A DNA stretch of 36,912 bases from Defluviitaleaceae bacterium (GCA_009787355.1 WRGD01000142.1:1-36912), one strand, 5' to 3'; positions 25,504-35,858 are shown, numbered from the stretch's first letter. A program made the numbers and translations. Notes: a model not told the origin generated them from the letters alone.

Positions 25504-25824
25504 ATGAACGAACTTGAATTTTTAAACTTAATATCTAACCCACAAAACCAAGCTATACAATCTGCTGCTATACTTTTATCTATAACTGCTATATCTGCTG
25601 TTCTGGCACTTATACCTGCTATTTTCGTAGCTATAGCTCAAGGAAATATAGGTGCTAAAGCAACTGAAGCAGTTGGAAGAAACCCAGAAGCAAGCAAAGA
25701 AATTACTTCTACAATGATAGTTTCTTGTGCTATTGCTGAAACTTCTGGTATATATGGTCTTTTAATCGCTCTTATATTGATATTTGTTAACCCATTATTT
25801 AACTTATTTATTTCTTTACTGTAA
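25504..25824 (+). CDS. atpE: ATP synthase Fo subunit c, Na+-type
   Basis: 106 residues, longer than the usual 70-90 by an N-terminal extension of about 15. Two helices flank the polar loop GRNPEASKE. Aligned to the Ilyobacter tartaricus c subunit with a constant offset of 14, the Na+ ligand positions Gln32, Val63, Glu65, Ser66 and Tyr70 correspond to Gln46, Ile77, Glu79, Thr80 and Tyr84 here; Ile and Thr are conservative changes. The helix-1 glycine ladder is altered (Ala39, Phe41, Ala43, Ala45, Gly47). The start is ATG 25504 with TTGGAGGA upstream; an in-frame TTG at 25486 overlaps that site. Na+ coupling is inferred from these residues. Confidence 0.95.
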   Translation: MNELEFLNLISNPQNQAIQSAAILLSITAISAVLALIPAIFVAIAQGNIGAKATEAVGRNPEASKEITSTMIVSCAIAETSGIYGLLIALILIFVNPLFNLFISLL

Positions 25825-25881
25825 AAAATATAAAAGCAAATATAAAAACAAAAACCTAAATACTTAAAAAGGAGGTTTTTT

Positions 25882-26424
25882 ATGGCATTACTTGTATCAG
25901 GTCAAAGTGCGGGACTAATAGACTTTGATATTCAGCTTATTTTTAGCGTTGGATTACAACTTGTAAGTACAGTTTTTCTTATCTTCCTTTTATTTATATT
26001 GCTTTACAAACCTGTTTTAGCATTTTTAGATGCAAGAACTAAAAGAATTAAAGATGCTATCGATAATGCGAATGCTTTCAAAAAAGAAGCCGAAGATATG
26101 AAAGCTAACTATCAAAACATTCTAAGTGAAGCAAATGAAGAAAGAATAAGAATAACTAATGAAGCTACAAAAAAAGCAAAAGAAATAGAAGAAACAATTC
26201 TTCTTGCTGCACAAGAAGAAGCACTACGTATAAAAGAAAATGCACTTAGAGAAATAGAAGTGCAAAAAGAAAAAGCAAGAGTAGAAATGCAATCTCAAAT
26301 AATAGATATATCGGCAATTATTGCAGGAAAATATGTTGAAAGTAAAATAGACGCTAGTTTGCAAGCAAGACTTCTTGAACAAACAATAGAAGATTTAGGA
26401 GATGCAACATGGTTTCAAAATTAA
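25882..26424 (+). CDS. atpF: ATP synthase Fo subunit b
   Basis: 180 residues: a short N-terminus, one membrane helix (about 18-47, ending ILLYKPVLAFLDAR) and a long charged coiled coil forming the peripheral stalk that holds F1. AAAGGAGG precedes the ATG at 25882. The 3' end overlaps atpH by 16 bases, indicating translational coupling. Confidence 0.93.
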   Translation: MALLVSGQSAGLIDFDIQLIFSVGLQLVSTVFLIFLLFILLYKPVLAFLDARTKRIKDAIDNANAFKKEAEDMKANYQNILSEANEERIRITNEATKKAKEIEETILLAAQEEALRIKENALREIEVQKEKARVEMQSQIIDISAIIAGKYVESKIDASLQARLLEQTIEDLGDATWFQN

Positions 26425-26957
26425 AAGTTTATAGTCGTGCTTTTTTGGAAGTTGCAATAGAGAAAAATCTTGTAAACGAATATGGAGAAGACGCAAGGAT
26501 TATAATTTCTGTTTTGAAAAATGATGAAAATTTGAAGAAAATTTTGTATCATCCAGATGTTTCTGCTGATAAAAAATTTATAATTCTTAAAAATATTTTT
26601 TCTGAAAAAATAAATGACGATTTTTTTGGTCTTATTGACATAATTATCTTAAAAAAGAGAGAAAATAGTTTGGTTTATATACTAGAAGAATTTGTAAACC
26701 TGACTCTTGAACATAATAATACTATTGTTGCGAAACTATATACACCATCTGAAATTTCTATTTTACAGCAAGATAAAATAAAAGAAAAAATATCTAAAAT
26801 TATAAACAAGAATGTACTAATAGACGTTATAATAACACCAGAGCTTATTGCTGGTTTTAAGATAATAGCAGATGGTATTGTTATTGATTCTAGTTTTAAA
26901 AAACAAATAGAACAAATAAGAAATTCGATGTATGCTCATCTGGCAAAGGAGGCTTAA
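26409..26957 (+). CDS. atpH: ATP synthase F1 subunit delta
   Basis: 182 residues. The N-terminal helical domain contains VYSRAFLEVAIEKN, and the C-terminal part has the family segment ITPELIAGFKIIADGIVIDSS. It joins the b stalk to the top of F1. It starts inside atpF and ends at the base before atpA. Confidence 0.93.
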   Translation: MVSKLKVYSRAFLEVAIEKNLVNEYGEDARIIISVLKNDENLKKILYHPDVSADKKFIILKNIFSEKINDDFFGLIDIIILKKRENSLVYILEEFVNLTLEHNNTIVAKLYTPSEISILQQDKIKEKISKIINKNVLIDVIITPELIAGFKIIADGIVIDSSFKKQIEQIRNSMYAHLAKEA

Positions 26958-28979
26958 ATGGAGCTTAGACCCGAAGAAATAAGCCAGGTTATTAAATCTC
27001 ACATAATGGAATACACAAATAAAGTAGAGCTCGAAGCTGTTGGAACTGTTATTCAGGTTGGAGACGGTATTGCAAGAGTTTATGGACTAAACAATGCAAT
27101 GAGTGGAGAGTTACTTAGTTTTGAAAACGGTGTTGTTGGTATGGCATTAAATCTTGAAGAAGACAACATTGGTGTTGTTCTTTTGGGTAGCGATGCTGGC
27201 ATAAAAGAAGGCGATACTGTAAAACTAACTGGAAAAGTTGCAGAAATAGGAGTAGGTGATGCCTTACTAGGTAGAGTTGTAAATGCCTTGGGTGAACCTA
27301 TAGACGAAAAAGGACCTATTGAAACTACTGCAACAAGACCTATAGAACGAGAAGCACCCGGTGTTATTACAAGGCAAGAAGTAAATATACCTCTTCAAAC
27401 AGGTATAAAATCTATAGATGCTATGGTTCCTATAGGACGTGGTCAACGTGAGCTAATAATAGGTGATAGACAAACAGGAAAAACAGCTATTTGTATAGAT
27501 ACTATTATCAACCAAAAAGGGCAAGGTATAAACTGTATATATGTTGCAATTGGACAAAAAGCTAGTACAGTTGCACGTATTGTGAAATCGCTAGAAGAAG
27601 CTGGAGCTATGGAATATACTACAATAGTTGTAGCTAGTGCAAGTGAAGTTGCACCACTACAATATCTTGCTCCATATTCCGGTGTTGCAATTGCGGAACA
27701 TTGGTTGTACGAAGGAAGTAAATTTGGTAAAGACTGTTTAATAGTTTACGACGATTTAAGTAAACATGCAGTTGCATACCGTGCATTGTCTCTATTACTT
27801 CGTAGACCTCCAGGACGTGAGGCATATCCTGGAGATGTTTTTTACCTTCACTCTAGATTGTTGGAACGTGCCGTAAAACTAAACCCAGAATTTGGAGGAG
27901 GTTCTATTACAGCATTACCAGTAATAGAAACACAAGCTGGAGATGTTTCTGCATATATACCAACAAATGTTATATCTATAACAGACGGGCAAATATTTTT
28001 AGAAGCAAGTTTATTCAACTCTGGTGTTAGACCAGCTATAAACCCAGGTTTGTCTGTTTCTCGTGTTGGTGGTAGTGCACAAATAAAGGCAATGAAAAAG
28101 ATATCTGGCCCTATTCGTATAGAGCTTGCTCAATATAGAGAGCTTGCTGCTTTTGCACAATTCGGTTCAGATTTGGATAAAGCAACGCTTGAAAGATTAG
28201 AGCATGGTAAACGTATAGTTGAAATGTTGAAACAAGGACAATTCAAACCTTTAAGTGTGGCACAAGAAGTTATAACACTTTTTGCTACAACTAAAGGATA
28301 TTTAAAGGATGTTGAAGTAAGCCGAGTTGTAGAATTTGAAACAGCTTTACTTGACTACTTAGAAAATAATAGTTTTGTAATAACAGGTCTTGAAAGTGTT
28401 GCAACAAACGAACAATTTGTAAAAGTATTTAAAAATGGAAGTATACCAAAATTAGAAAAAATTGATGTAGATATTTCTAATTTACCAAAAGATTTTACAT
28501 CCGAAGTGCAGGACAAAATTTCAAAAATTTTAGAAGAAGCTATAAAAGAAGAAATTTCTAAAGATGCTCTTTCAAAACTTGTAATAGATTTAATGAAAAT
28601 TTTTGAAGAAGAGTCCAAAAAAAGTGCAGATATATCTAAAAGAGAACTATTTATGTCTTACGCTGCTTTAATAATAAATATTGTAAACACAGCCGAGTTT
28701 GATAATTCATCAAAAAATGTTATTTTAGAAAATCTTAAATCTTTAAAGATAAATAGTGTAATATCTTCTGAAAGTAAAGATTTCTTACTGGCAACTATTG
28801 CAACGTTACAATGTATTATTACTCTTCTTGTAGCAAATGTTTTAGTATCTGACAAAGAAAAAGATATTAAAAAATTAGCTTTAAAGGCTATAGATATATT
28901 GCAAAATGAATCAGAAGAAATTTTAGAAATTTCTATTCATTCGGATATTTTAGATTTCAAGCAAACAGCTTGGAAATAG
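26958..28979 (+). CDS. atpA: ATP synthase F1 subunit alpha with ~170-residue C-terminal extension
   Basis: 673 residues, against about 500-515 in typical bacterial alpha subunits. Residues 1-470 are a normal alpha: beta-barrel domain, P-loop GDRQTGKT (169-176), [14 protein letters not shown], and the C-terminal helical region up to LLDYLEN. From about residue 471 the sequence departs from the usual ending and runs on for 203 residues without a stop. This tail is mostly helical and charged, with two hydrophobic stretches (about 564-578 and 609-630, the latter [20 protein letters not shown]). Codon use does not change at the join. AAAGGAGG at the end of atpH serves the ATG, and atpG follows 13 bases later with AGGAGG. 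I recognise no domain in the tail. Confidence 0.95.
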   Translation: MELRPEEISQVIKSHIMEYTNKVELEAVGTVIQVGDGIARVYGLNNAMSGELLSFENGVVGMALNLEEDNIGVVLLGSDAGIKEGDTVKLTGKVAEIGVGDALLGRVVNALGEPIDEKGPIETTATRPIEREAPGVITRQEVNIPLQTGIKSIDAMVPIGRGQRELIIGDRQTGKTAICIDTIINQKGQGINCIYVAIGQKASTVARIVKSLEEAGAMEYTTIVVASASEVAPLQYLAPYSGVAIAEHWLYEGSKFGKDCLIVYDDLSKHAVAYRALSLLLRRPPGREAYPGDVFYLHSRLLERAVKLNPEFGGGSITALPVIETQAGDVSAYIPTNVISITDGQIFLEASLFNSGVRPAINPGLSVSRVGGSAQIKAMKKISGPIRIELAQYRELAAFAQFGSDLDKATLERLEHGKRIVEMLKQGQFKPLSVAQEVITLFATTKGYLKDVEVSRVVEFETALLDYLENNSFVITGLESVATNEQFVKVFKNGSIPKLEKIDVDISNLPKDFTSEVQDKISKILEEAIKEEISKDALSKLVIDLMKIFEEESKKSADISKRELFMSYAALIINIVNTAEFDNSSKNVILENLKSLKINSVISSESKDFLLATIATLQCIITLLVANVLVSDKEKDIKKLALKAIDILQNESEEILEISIHSDILDFKQTAWK

Positions 28980-28992
28980 GAGGTAAAATATT

Positions 28993-29883
28993 ATGCCGTC
29001 CATGATAGATATTAAAAGCCGTATGAAAAGTATAAAAGGTACGCAGCAAATGACAAAAGCGATGAATTTGGTTGCAAGTTCAAAACTTGGTCGTGCAAAG
29101 CAAAAGCTTTTTAGCAGTCGTCCTTTTACTAAAGAGAGTCAGCGAATCATTTCTAATATACTAGATATACTAGAAATTTCAGAAGAAAAAACAGAACATC
29201 CTTTTTTTGTTAATAAAAAAGGGAAATCACTATTTATTATAATCACAAGTGATAGAGGTTTATGTGGCGGTTATAATACAAATGCAATAAAAGAAGTAGA
29301 AGAAGCAATATATGAAAATACTGAAAATAATCAAAATGCTATACTCTATACAATTGGGAAAAGATGTAGTGATTATTTTATAAAAAGAGGTAGAAATATA
29401 CTTGTCTCTACTGTAGGTATTTCCGAACAACCAACATATTATGATGCAAAAATAATATCCGATAAAATAACAAAAGAATTTTTGTCTGGAAATATTTCTT
29501 CTGTTTTTATAACGTATACTTATTTTGAATCTATTATTTCTCATAAGCCTATTGTAGAACGTATTTTACCAATAGACCCGAAAGATTTAATACTCGAAGA
29601 TAATGATAGTAAAGGTAAAGATTTAACAATATATGAACCTGGAATAAAAGAATTGCTTGAATTTTTATTACCAAAGTATATTACAACTAAAATATATGAT
29701 TCTCTCGTAGAAAGTGCAACTTGTGAACAAGGTGCAAGAATGACAAGTATGGATAGTGCAACAAAAAATGCAAAAGAAGCACTTGCAAATATGAACCTAA
29801 TATATAATAGAGCAAGACAGTCTGCAATTACACAAGAAATATCAGAAATTGTTGGTGGTGCAAACGCAATACAACAAGGCTAA
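28993..29883 (+). CDS. atpG: ATP synthase F1 subunit gamma
   Basis: 296 residues, standard gamma length. The N-terminal helix has DIKSRMKSIKGTQQMTKAM and the C-terminal helix ends SAITQEISEIVGGANAI, the two antiparallel helices of the rotor shaft. ITSDRGLCGGYN is the conserved middle strand. The start is ATG 28993, with AGGAGG eight bases upstream; an internal ATG at 29002 is possible but less well placed. Confidence 0.95.
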   Translation: MPSMIDIKSRMKSIKGTQQMTKAMNLVASSKLGRAKQKLFSSRPFTKESQRIISNILDILEISEEKTEHPFFVNKKGKSLFIIITSDRGLCGGYNTNAIKEVEEAIYENTENNQNAILYTIGKRCSDYFIKRGRNILVSTVGISEQPTYYDAKIISDKITKEFLSGNISSVFITYTYFESIISHKPIVERILPIDPKDLILEDNDSKGKDLTIYEPGIKELLEFLLPKYITTKIYDSLVESATCEQGARMTSMDSATKNAKEALANMNLIYNRARQSAITQEISEIVGGANAIQQG

Positions 29884-29895
29884 TACTATGTTTAA

Positions 29896-31401
<1,506 letters not shown>

Positions 31402-31411
31402 GAGGTATATT

Positions 31412-31819
31412 ATGATACTTTCTATTCTTACACCTGTAAGAAATTTTTATACTGGTGAAATTAAATCTGTTTCTTTAGAAACAAAAGATGGAAAATTAGT
31501 AATACAGCCTAGATATGCTCCTTTTGTTTGTTCTCTTGTAGATGGTATTGCAACTATAACTACGGCATCTGATGAAAAAATAGTTGCATCTATAATGAGT
31601 GGTTTTGCTGAAGTAATAAATGATAAAGTAACAATACTTACAGATAGTGCGGAATTGCCAGATGATGTAGATGACAATAGAGCCGTTTTAGCTAAAGAAA
31701 GAGCAAAACAACGCTTATTAGCTGTAAAAAATGAAGAAGAAATAGACAGAGAAAGAGCACTTAAAGCACTTACTAGAGCAGAAATTAGAATTAAGTTAAA
31801 ACTCTTAAACAAGAAATAA
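31412..31819 (+). CDS. atpC: ATP synthase F1 subunit epsilon
   Basis: 135 residues: an N-terminal beta-sandwich (LSILTPVRNFYTGEIKSVSLETKDG) and a two-helix C-terminal domain (DNRAVLAKERAKQRL and ALTRAEIRIKLKLLN) that can act as an ATPase brake. Last gene of the operon, followed directly by a terminator. Confidence 0.93.
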   Translation: MILSILTPVRNFYTGEIKSVSLETKDGKLVIQPRYAPFVCSLVDGIATITTASDEKIVASIMSGFAEVINDKVTILTDSAELPDDVDDNRAVLAKERAKQRLLAVKNEEEIDRERALKALTRAEIRIKLKLLNKK

Positions 31820-31860
31820 AAAAATAACTACAACCAGCATAGCTGATTGTAGTTATTTTT
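31820..31860 (+). terminator. Terminator of the atp operon
   Basis: AAAAATAACTACAA-C-CAGC pairs with GCTG-A-TTGTAGTTATTTTT around a three-base loop, with a single C/A mismatch and a T run. It begins at the base after the atpC stop codon and, being symmetric, may also serve the convergent DUF1538 gene. Confidence 0.92.
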
Positions 31861-31871
31861 ATGTAATTGTT

Positions 31872-33383
31872 TTATTTCAATTCACTTAATAAACTAGCTT
31901 TTTTCTTATTTCTCTCATATATTATGCCTAAAATCTGTATGGATATCAGTGGTGCAACAGATATAAAAGCAACTATACCAAAACCATTTATAAGTATAGA
32001 TTGTCCATATGGATAATTATTCATTGCAACTCCCTGTGCAACACCAAGAGTAAGAGGAGTAAAAAATGCAGAAGATAAAGCACCGCCAGCCACTCCACCC
32101 GAATCAAAAGCGAGACTAACGAACATTGTTTTTGTGTATTTCATTAATATTAATGCTACAATATACAATGGTATTAGATAAATTAAAATGTTTGTTTGCG
32201 TCAAAACTTTTATTATAAAAATAACGGATATAAGTCCTATTCCAAAAGAAAGGGAAAGTCTTGTTTTAATACTTTTTATATTTGTCATTTGTTCTAGTTC
32301 ATTTCCAAGAACTGCAACAGCAGGTTCTGTAAGAGTTATGGAGAAACCGAGTATAAAACATACTAAAACAAGTATCCATCTAAACCATTGCGGACTATTT
32401 GGGTCTAAAAAAACTTCTCCCATATGCTGTGCTGTAAAAGCAAATCCAAAGTCTATACTAGATAGAAAAATCAAAAGACCTAAAAATGTTGGTATTATAC
32501 CTAACATTATACTTTTTAAATTTTTACGGTTAAGTTTTATTATTAATATCTGGAATGGTAAAAAAGCAATTACTAATGGCAAAACAGATAAGGCAACATC
32601 AACGATATTATTAAAAAGTATATATAAAAAATCAGAAGAAACATCGCCTGGAGCATATATATTTGGTTCTGGAATGAAACCATTTATTTGATAAATTATC
32701 GCACCATATAAAAATACAGATAATATTGGTCCAACAGAAGAAATTCCTATTAATCCAAAGCTTTCATCTTCCCCACTATTTGTTTTTCTCATAATATTTG
32801 CTACACCTAGCCCTATTGCTAAAACAAAAGGTACAGACATATCTCCCGTACTAGAGCCAGAGGCATCGAAAGCAAGTGGAACAAATTCCATAGGTACAAA
32901 AAAAGCAAGTACAAATATTAAAATATAGCTTATTGCAAATATTATTTTAATGTTCATTTTCTTTACAATACGATATAGAGCAAAGGCAACAAGTATACCA
33001 TTACCAAAACCAACAACCCATATAAAAACCATTGGGTGTACAATATCTAATATTAAATTAGTTTGTCTTGAAAGTACAGCTATAGCAGGTTCTGCAACTG
33101 TTGCAATTGTTCCAAATAAAAGTCCAAATAGTACAATAAAATATACTTTTTCAAACTTCATTAAAGCAACTCCCATTTCTTTACCTATGGGAAGTATACT
33201 TTTTTCAAGTCCTAGCATAAAAATAGACTGTCCTAAAATAACACCTGCATAGCCTATGATGAGCCTTATATAATCAAGATAAGTTGGCATAGGTGCAATA
33301 AAAATAGTTATTAGTATAATTAAAGCAGTAAGTGGAAGGGCAGTTAAAAAAGTTTCTTTTGTTATTTCTAGTAATCTTTTCAA
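31872..33383 (-). CDS. DUF1538 family permease, internally duplicated
   Basis: 503 residues, about twelve hydrophobic segments. The protein is a tandem duplication: FGTIATVAEPAIAVLSRQTN in the first half matches FSITLTEPAVAVLGNELEQM in the second, and FVPLAFDASGSSTGDMSVPF matches MFVSLAFDSGGVAGGALSSAF. This is the pattern of DUF1538, a family of multipass proteins with unproven transport function. The start is TTG 33383, chosen for AAGGAGCG nine bases upstream. It converges on the atp operon. A role in cation or solute transport is only an inference from the duplicated, conserved acidic and small-residue motifs. Confidence 0.85.
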   Translation of the reverse strand: MKRLLEITKETFLTALPLTALIILITIFIAPMPTYLDYIRLIIGYAGVILGQSIFMLGLEKSILPIGKEMGVALMKFEKVYFIVLFGLLFGTIATVAEPAIAVLSRQTNLILDIVHPMVFIWVVGFGNGILVAFALYRIVKKMNIKIIFAISYILIFVLAFFVPMEFVPLAFDASGSSTGDMSVPFVLAIGLGVANIMRKTNSGEDESFGLIGISSVGPILSVFLYGAIIYQINGFIPEPNIYAPGDVSSDFLYILFNNIVDVALSVLPLVIAFLPFQILIIKLNRKNLKSIMLGIIPTFLGLLIFLSSIDFGFAFTAQHMGEVFLDPNSPQWFRWILVLVCFILGFSITLTEPAVAVLGNELEQMTNIKSIKTRLSLSFGIGLISVIFIIKVLTQTNILIYLIPLYIVALILMKYTKTMFVSLAFDSGGVAGGALSSAFFTPLTLGVAQGVAMNNYPYGQSILINGFGIVAFISVAPLISIQILGIIYERNKKKASLLSELK

Positions 33384-33614
33384 GATTATCGCTCCTTAAT
33401 AAATATAGTAGATATACAGCAAAATTTACAATATAACTAAAAATCAGAAATATAGATAAATACGGACATAAATTTAATCCACAGTATCCTTACATATTAT
33501 CACAAAATATACTGAAAAACAATAAATCAAAGAAATTATATATAAAGTCTCTTTAAAACTTTTACCATTTATGAAACAAATTATAACTTGAACACGAATA
33601 ATTTGGATGCTACA

Positions 33615-33653
33615 ATATTTGTAATTGTAAACCATATTTACAATTACAAATAT
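33615..33653. promoter_or_regulatory. Perfect 17-bp inverted repeat, possible operator or hairpin
   Basis: Arms at 33615-33631 (ATATTTGTAATTGTAAA) and 33637-33653 pair perfectly around CCATA. It lies 28 bp before an AAGGAG site and the 13-codon ORF at 33691. Position and symmetry suit an operator in front of a small regulator gene that is now lost, or an RNA hairpin. Confidence 0.5.
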
Positions 33654-33903
33654 GTTAATACATAATCTGTACAAATGAAAGAAGGAGAATATGATTGGCT
33701 TAAAATTAAAAATAATTGAAAAAGAAATGTAGATGATAATTTTCAAAAAGATATTATATGCGGAACTAGCTTTCCTATAATTACAACAGTTTATGTATCA
33801 CTTTACGTGAGTCGAGAAAATTTGTTATTCTAAATATTTGGAGATGAACATTACTATGGTTTCTTTGCTTATTAATTTTCTTGAATTCGACCTTCACTTG
33901 TTT

Positions 33904-33916
33904 TGATACATGACCA
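33904..33916 (+). promoter_or_regulatory. Shared upstream motif, copy 3 (thiN)
   Basis: TGATACATGACCA in the same orientation as thiN and 90 nt before its start. A TATAAT lies at 33969-33974, 52 nt after the motif, so the spacing differs by 15 nt from the 37 nt seen at copies 1 and 2. Confidence 0.5.
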
Positions 33917-34006
33917 ATAGATTCAATCCATTTATAACAAGAGTCAATGTTAATTAAGAATAACAATTTATAATATTTTAAATATTTGAAAGAGATAAAA
34001 GATAAA

Positions 34007-34615
34007 ATGAGAGCAGTTATAATAGCAGCTGGTAAAATTGATAATTATAATTATATAAAATCTTTTATAAACAAAACTGATTTTGTAATCTGTGCAGATG
34101 GTGGTTATAATCATGCTGAAAAAATGGGTATTAATCCTCATATATTAATTGGAGATTTTGATTCTATAAAAAATAAAAATAGCATACAACCAAATACAAA
34201 AATATTAGAATATCCATCAAATAAAGATTTTACAGATACAGAATTATCGATAAATTATGCTATAGAAAATAATTATAAAGAAATATTACTACTTGCAGGA
34301 ATAGGAAATAGAATAGATCATACTTTAGCTAATATACTACTTCTATCTAAATTTAAAAATGTAACAATAATAAATGAAAATAATAAAATATATACAGGTA
34401 ATGACATAACATTAAAAGAACAGAAAGGGACTATAGTGTCCTTAATCCCTATTAGCTATTGTAGCGGTATTTTTTCAGTAAATTTGCATTATGAACTAAA
34501 CAATTTTAGTATGGAAGTAGGAAATACAATAGGAATATCTAATGTAATGACAAACGACATAGCAAATATAAAAATAAAAAATGGTATTTTGTTTGTAATT
34601 GTATCTAAAGATTAA
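34007..34615 (+). CDS. thiN: Thiamine pyrophosphokinase
   Basis: 202 residues. Motifs of bacterial TPK are present: VICADGGYNHAEK, HILIGDFDSI, YPSNKDFTDTELSINYAI and LAGIGNRIDHTLANI (nucleotide, Mg2+ and thiamine sites), followed by the C-terminal thiamine-binding beta domain. It phosphorylates thiamine to thiamine diphosphate with ATP. The start is ATG 34007; an in-frame TTG at 33986 has no ribosome site, and the site for ATG 34007 is itself weak (GAAAGAGA). In many Firmicutes thiN ends the rpe-rsgA cluster; here it stands alone. Confidence 0.93.
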   Translation: MRAVIIAAGKIDNYNYIKSFINKTDFVICADGGYNHAEKMGINPHILIGDFDSIKNKNSIQPNTKILEYPSNKDFTDTELSINYAIENNYKEILLLAGIGNRIDHTLANILLLSKFKNVTIINENNKIYTGNDITLKEQKGTIVSLIPISYCSGIFSVNLHYELNNFSMEVGNTIGISNVMTNDIANIKIKNGILFVIVSKD

Positions 34616-34638
34616 CAAAATAATACGAAAAATTTCTC

Positions 34639-34658
34639 TCCCACCTTTTTAGGTGGGA
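34639..34658. terminator. Hairpin between convergent thiN and spoIIM
   Basis: TCCCACCT and AGGTGGGA around a TTTT loop, the most GC-rich stem in this part of the window. No long T run follows on the plus strand; on the minus strand the sequence runs into AAATTTTTC. Confidence 0.7.
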
Positions 34659-34664
34659 CTTATA

Positions 34665-35252
34665 TTATATAAAAAATAAAGCTATAAGTTCTGTAAGTAA
34701 AAATGCTTCGTATATAGTTATAAGAAATGATAAACATAAACATATTAAAAGTGATAATACATATTCTAGCTTTTGTTTTTTTTGCAAGAATTTTAACATA
34801 CTTATATTTATAAAAAAATACATAAATATTCGTAAAATATTTTGCGAAAAAAATAATATAAAACTATAAAATATTCCAATAAATCCAAAATACAAAAAAA
34901 ATCCGAAAATTGCAAAACCAAAACTAGAACCACGAAATATTATAAAAATAATATTTAGATAAAAAAATTTTGTAAAACCCAATACCCACATGATTATTAT
35001 AGAGCTTATACCTATTAAAAAACTTCTAAAAATAAAAGATTGTCTGTCAATTATAGTAAAAATAGATAAATCATTTATGTAATCGTAAAAAATATAAGAT
35101 GTATTTATATTTGCAAAAATACTACCGAAAATTATACCAATAATTAAAAAAAACGATATGAAAATAATAGAACCTTTTATTGTAAATATAAAATTTGATA
35201 ATTTTTTTATTTTTTTATTTAAAAAAAATGAAGAAAAAAATTTATTTTTCAT
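34665..35252 (-). CDS. spoIIM: Stage II sporulation protein M
   Basis: 195 residues with about five membrane helices. The order of a first helix after a basic N-terminus (about 28-50), a loop, and a compact helical core (FRGSSFGFAIFGFFLYFG) matches SpoIIM. SpoIIM forms the DMP complex with SpoIID and SpoIIP for peptidoglycan remodelling during engulfment of the forespore. A basic cytoplasmic N-terminus and very Phe/Ile-rich helices reflect the low GC content. Start ATG 35252 with a modest AGGT site (GCGAGGTTTAC). Neither spoIID nor spoIIP is in the window. Confidence 0.85.
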   Translation of the reverse strand: MKNKFFSSFFLNKKIKKLSNFIFTIKGSIIFISFFLIIGIIFGSIFANINTSYIFYDYINDLSIFTIIDRQSFIFRSFLIGISSIIIMWVLGFTKFFYLNIIFIIFRGSSFGFAIFGFFLYFGFIGIFYSFILFFSQNILRIFMYFFINISMLKFLQKKQKLEYVLSLLICLCLSFLITIYEAFLLTELIALFFI

Positions 35253-35279
35253 ATTTTTTGTAAACCTCGCTTATCGTAT

Positions 35280-35317
35280 AAAAATCCCCAATTAGCAAAT
35301 GCTAAAGGGGGATTTTT
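35280..35317 (-). terminator. Terminator of veg
   Basis: AAAAATCCCC (35280-35289) pairs with GGGGATTTTT (35308-35317); an inner TTAGC/GCTAA stem adds stability. On the minus strand a T run follows the veg gene stem. Confidence 0.88.
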
Positions 35318-35326
35318 ATTTTTAAT

Positions 35327-35578
35327 TTATTGTACTTGATCATGAAGTGTAAGCTCCACTGCGTTTGTAAGTATATCGGTGTAACTATAAGAAACCGTTC
35401 GGTTGTTTATATTCTTCCCTTCATTAAGCTGTATCGTGAAAATACTAGGATAGACATTTGCTATTACACCTTCATTTATAACAGATTTATTATGTCTTTT
35501 TTTCGACTCTAATCTTACACGATTACCAACTTGGTTAGATATATATTGTTTAATTTGTAACAACTCTTTTTTTTCCAT
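35327..35578 (-). CDS. veg: Veg family protein
   Basis: 83 residues, the normal Veg size, with VGNRVRLESKKRHNKSVINEGVI and YPSIFTIQLNEG followed by TVSYSYTDILTNAVEL. Veg is a small SH3-like protein widely conserved in Firmicutes and linked in Bacillus to biofilm matrix gene control. The start is ATG 35578 behind GAGGTGG; an in-frame GTG at 35587 overlaps this site. It has its own strong promoter and terminator. Confidence 0.93.
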   Translation of the reverse strand: MEKKELLQIKQYISNQVGNRVRLESKKRHNKSVINEGVIANVYPSIFTIQLNEGKNINNRTVSYSYTDILTNAVELTLHDQVQ

Positions 35579-35651
35579 TTTTACCACCTCGCAGATAGAT
35601 TTATTGGATACATAGTTTCTTTTATGAAAAATCTAAAAATTACCCAACATC

Positions 35652-35680
35652 ATTATACCATAAATTTTATACATCGTCAA
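35652..35680 (-). promoter_or_regulatory. Promoter of veg
   Basis: On the minus strand TTGACG (35680-35675), 17 bp, TATAAT (35657-35652), about 70 bp before the veg start. Near-consensus, as expected of the strong Bacillus veg promoter. Confidence 0.82.
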
Positions 35681-35858
35681 ATTTTAGATGAGAAAAATTT
35701 TTAATATTGAAATTTTGTGTTTTTATATTATTTACAAATTTATATTTAATATGCCCTAAGTATTATATTTTGTTATTATTAAAAAAAAAAATGCATATTA
35801 ATGAGTAATAAAATTTGTAATTTAATTTATAATAAACACAAGGAGACAATTTGTTTTT

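Larger units (their letters stand above)
33384..34006. other. 620-bp region without a convincing gene
   Basis: It contains, from left to right: the upstream region of the DUF1538 gene, with only a weak TTGTAA/TATATT promoter on the minus strand; a perfect 17-bp inverted repeat (33615-33653); a good ribosome site (AAGGAG, 33682-33687) with a 13-codon ORF (MIGLKLKIIEKEM, 33691-33732); copy 3 of the shared upstream motif (33904-33916); and the thiN leader. Minus-strand frames of 61 and 90 codons exist but lack ribosome sites and family resemblance. The region looks like the remains of a lost regulator or mobile element plus regulatory DNA; no RNA gene recognised. Confidence 0.5.

Noticed and set aside
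32188-32691. 167-codon plus-strand ORF inside the DUF1538 gene
   Set aside because: Antisense shadow; the internal duplication and motifs lie on the minus strand.
33474-33746. 90-codon minus-strand ORF
   Set aside because: Low-complexity Phe/Ile-rich translation of AT-rich DNA with no ribosome site; it also covers a perfect inverted repeat.
33781-33966. 61-codon minus-strand ORF with a transposase-like look
   Set aside because: No ribosome site, no recognised motif, and it runs across the shared upstream motif and thiN leader.
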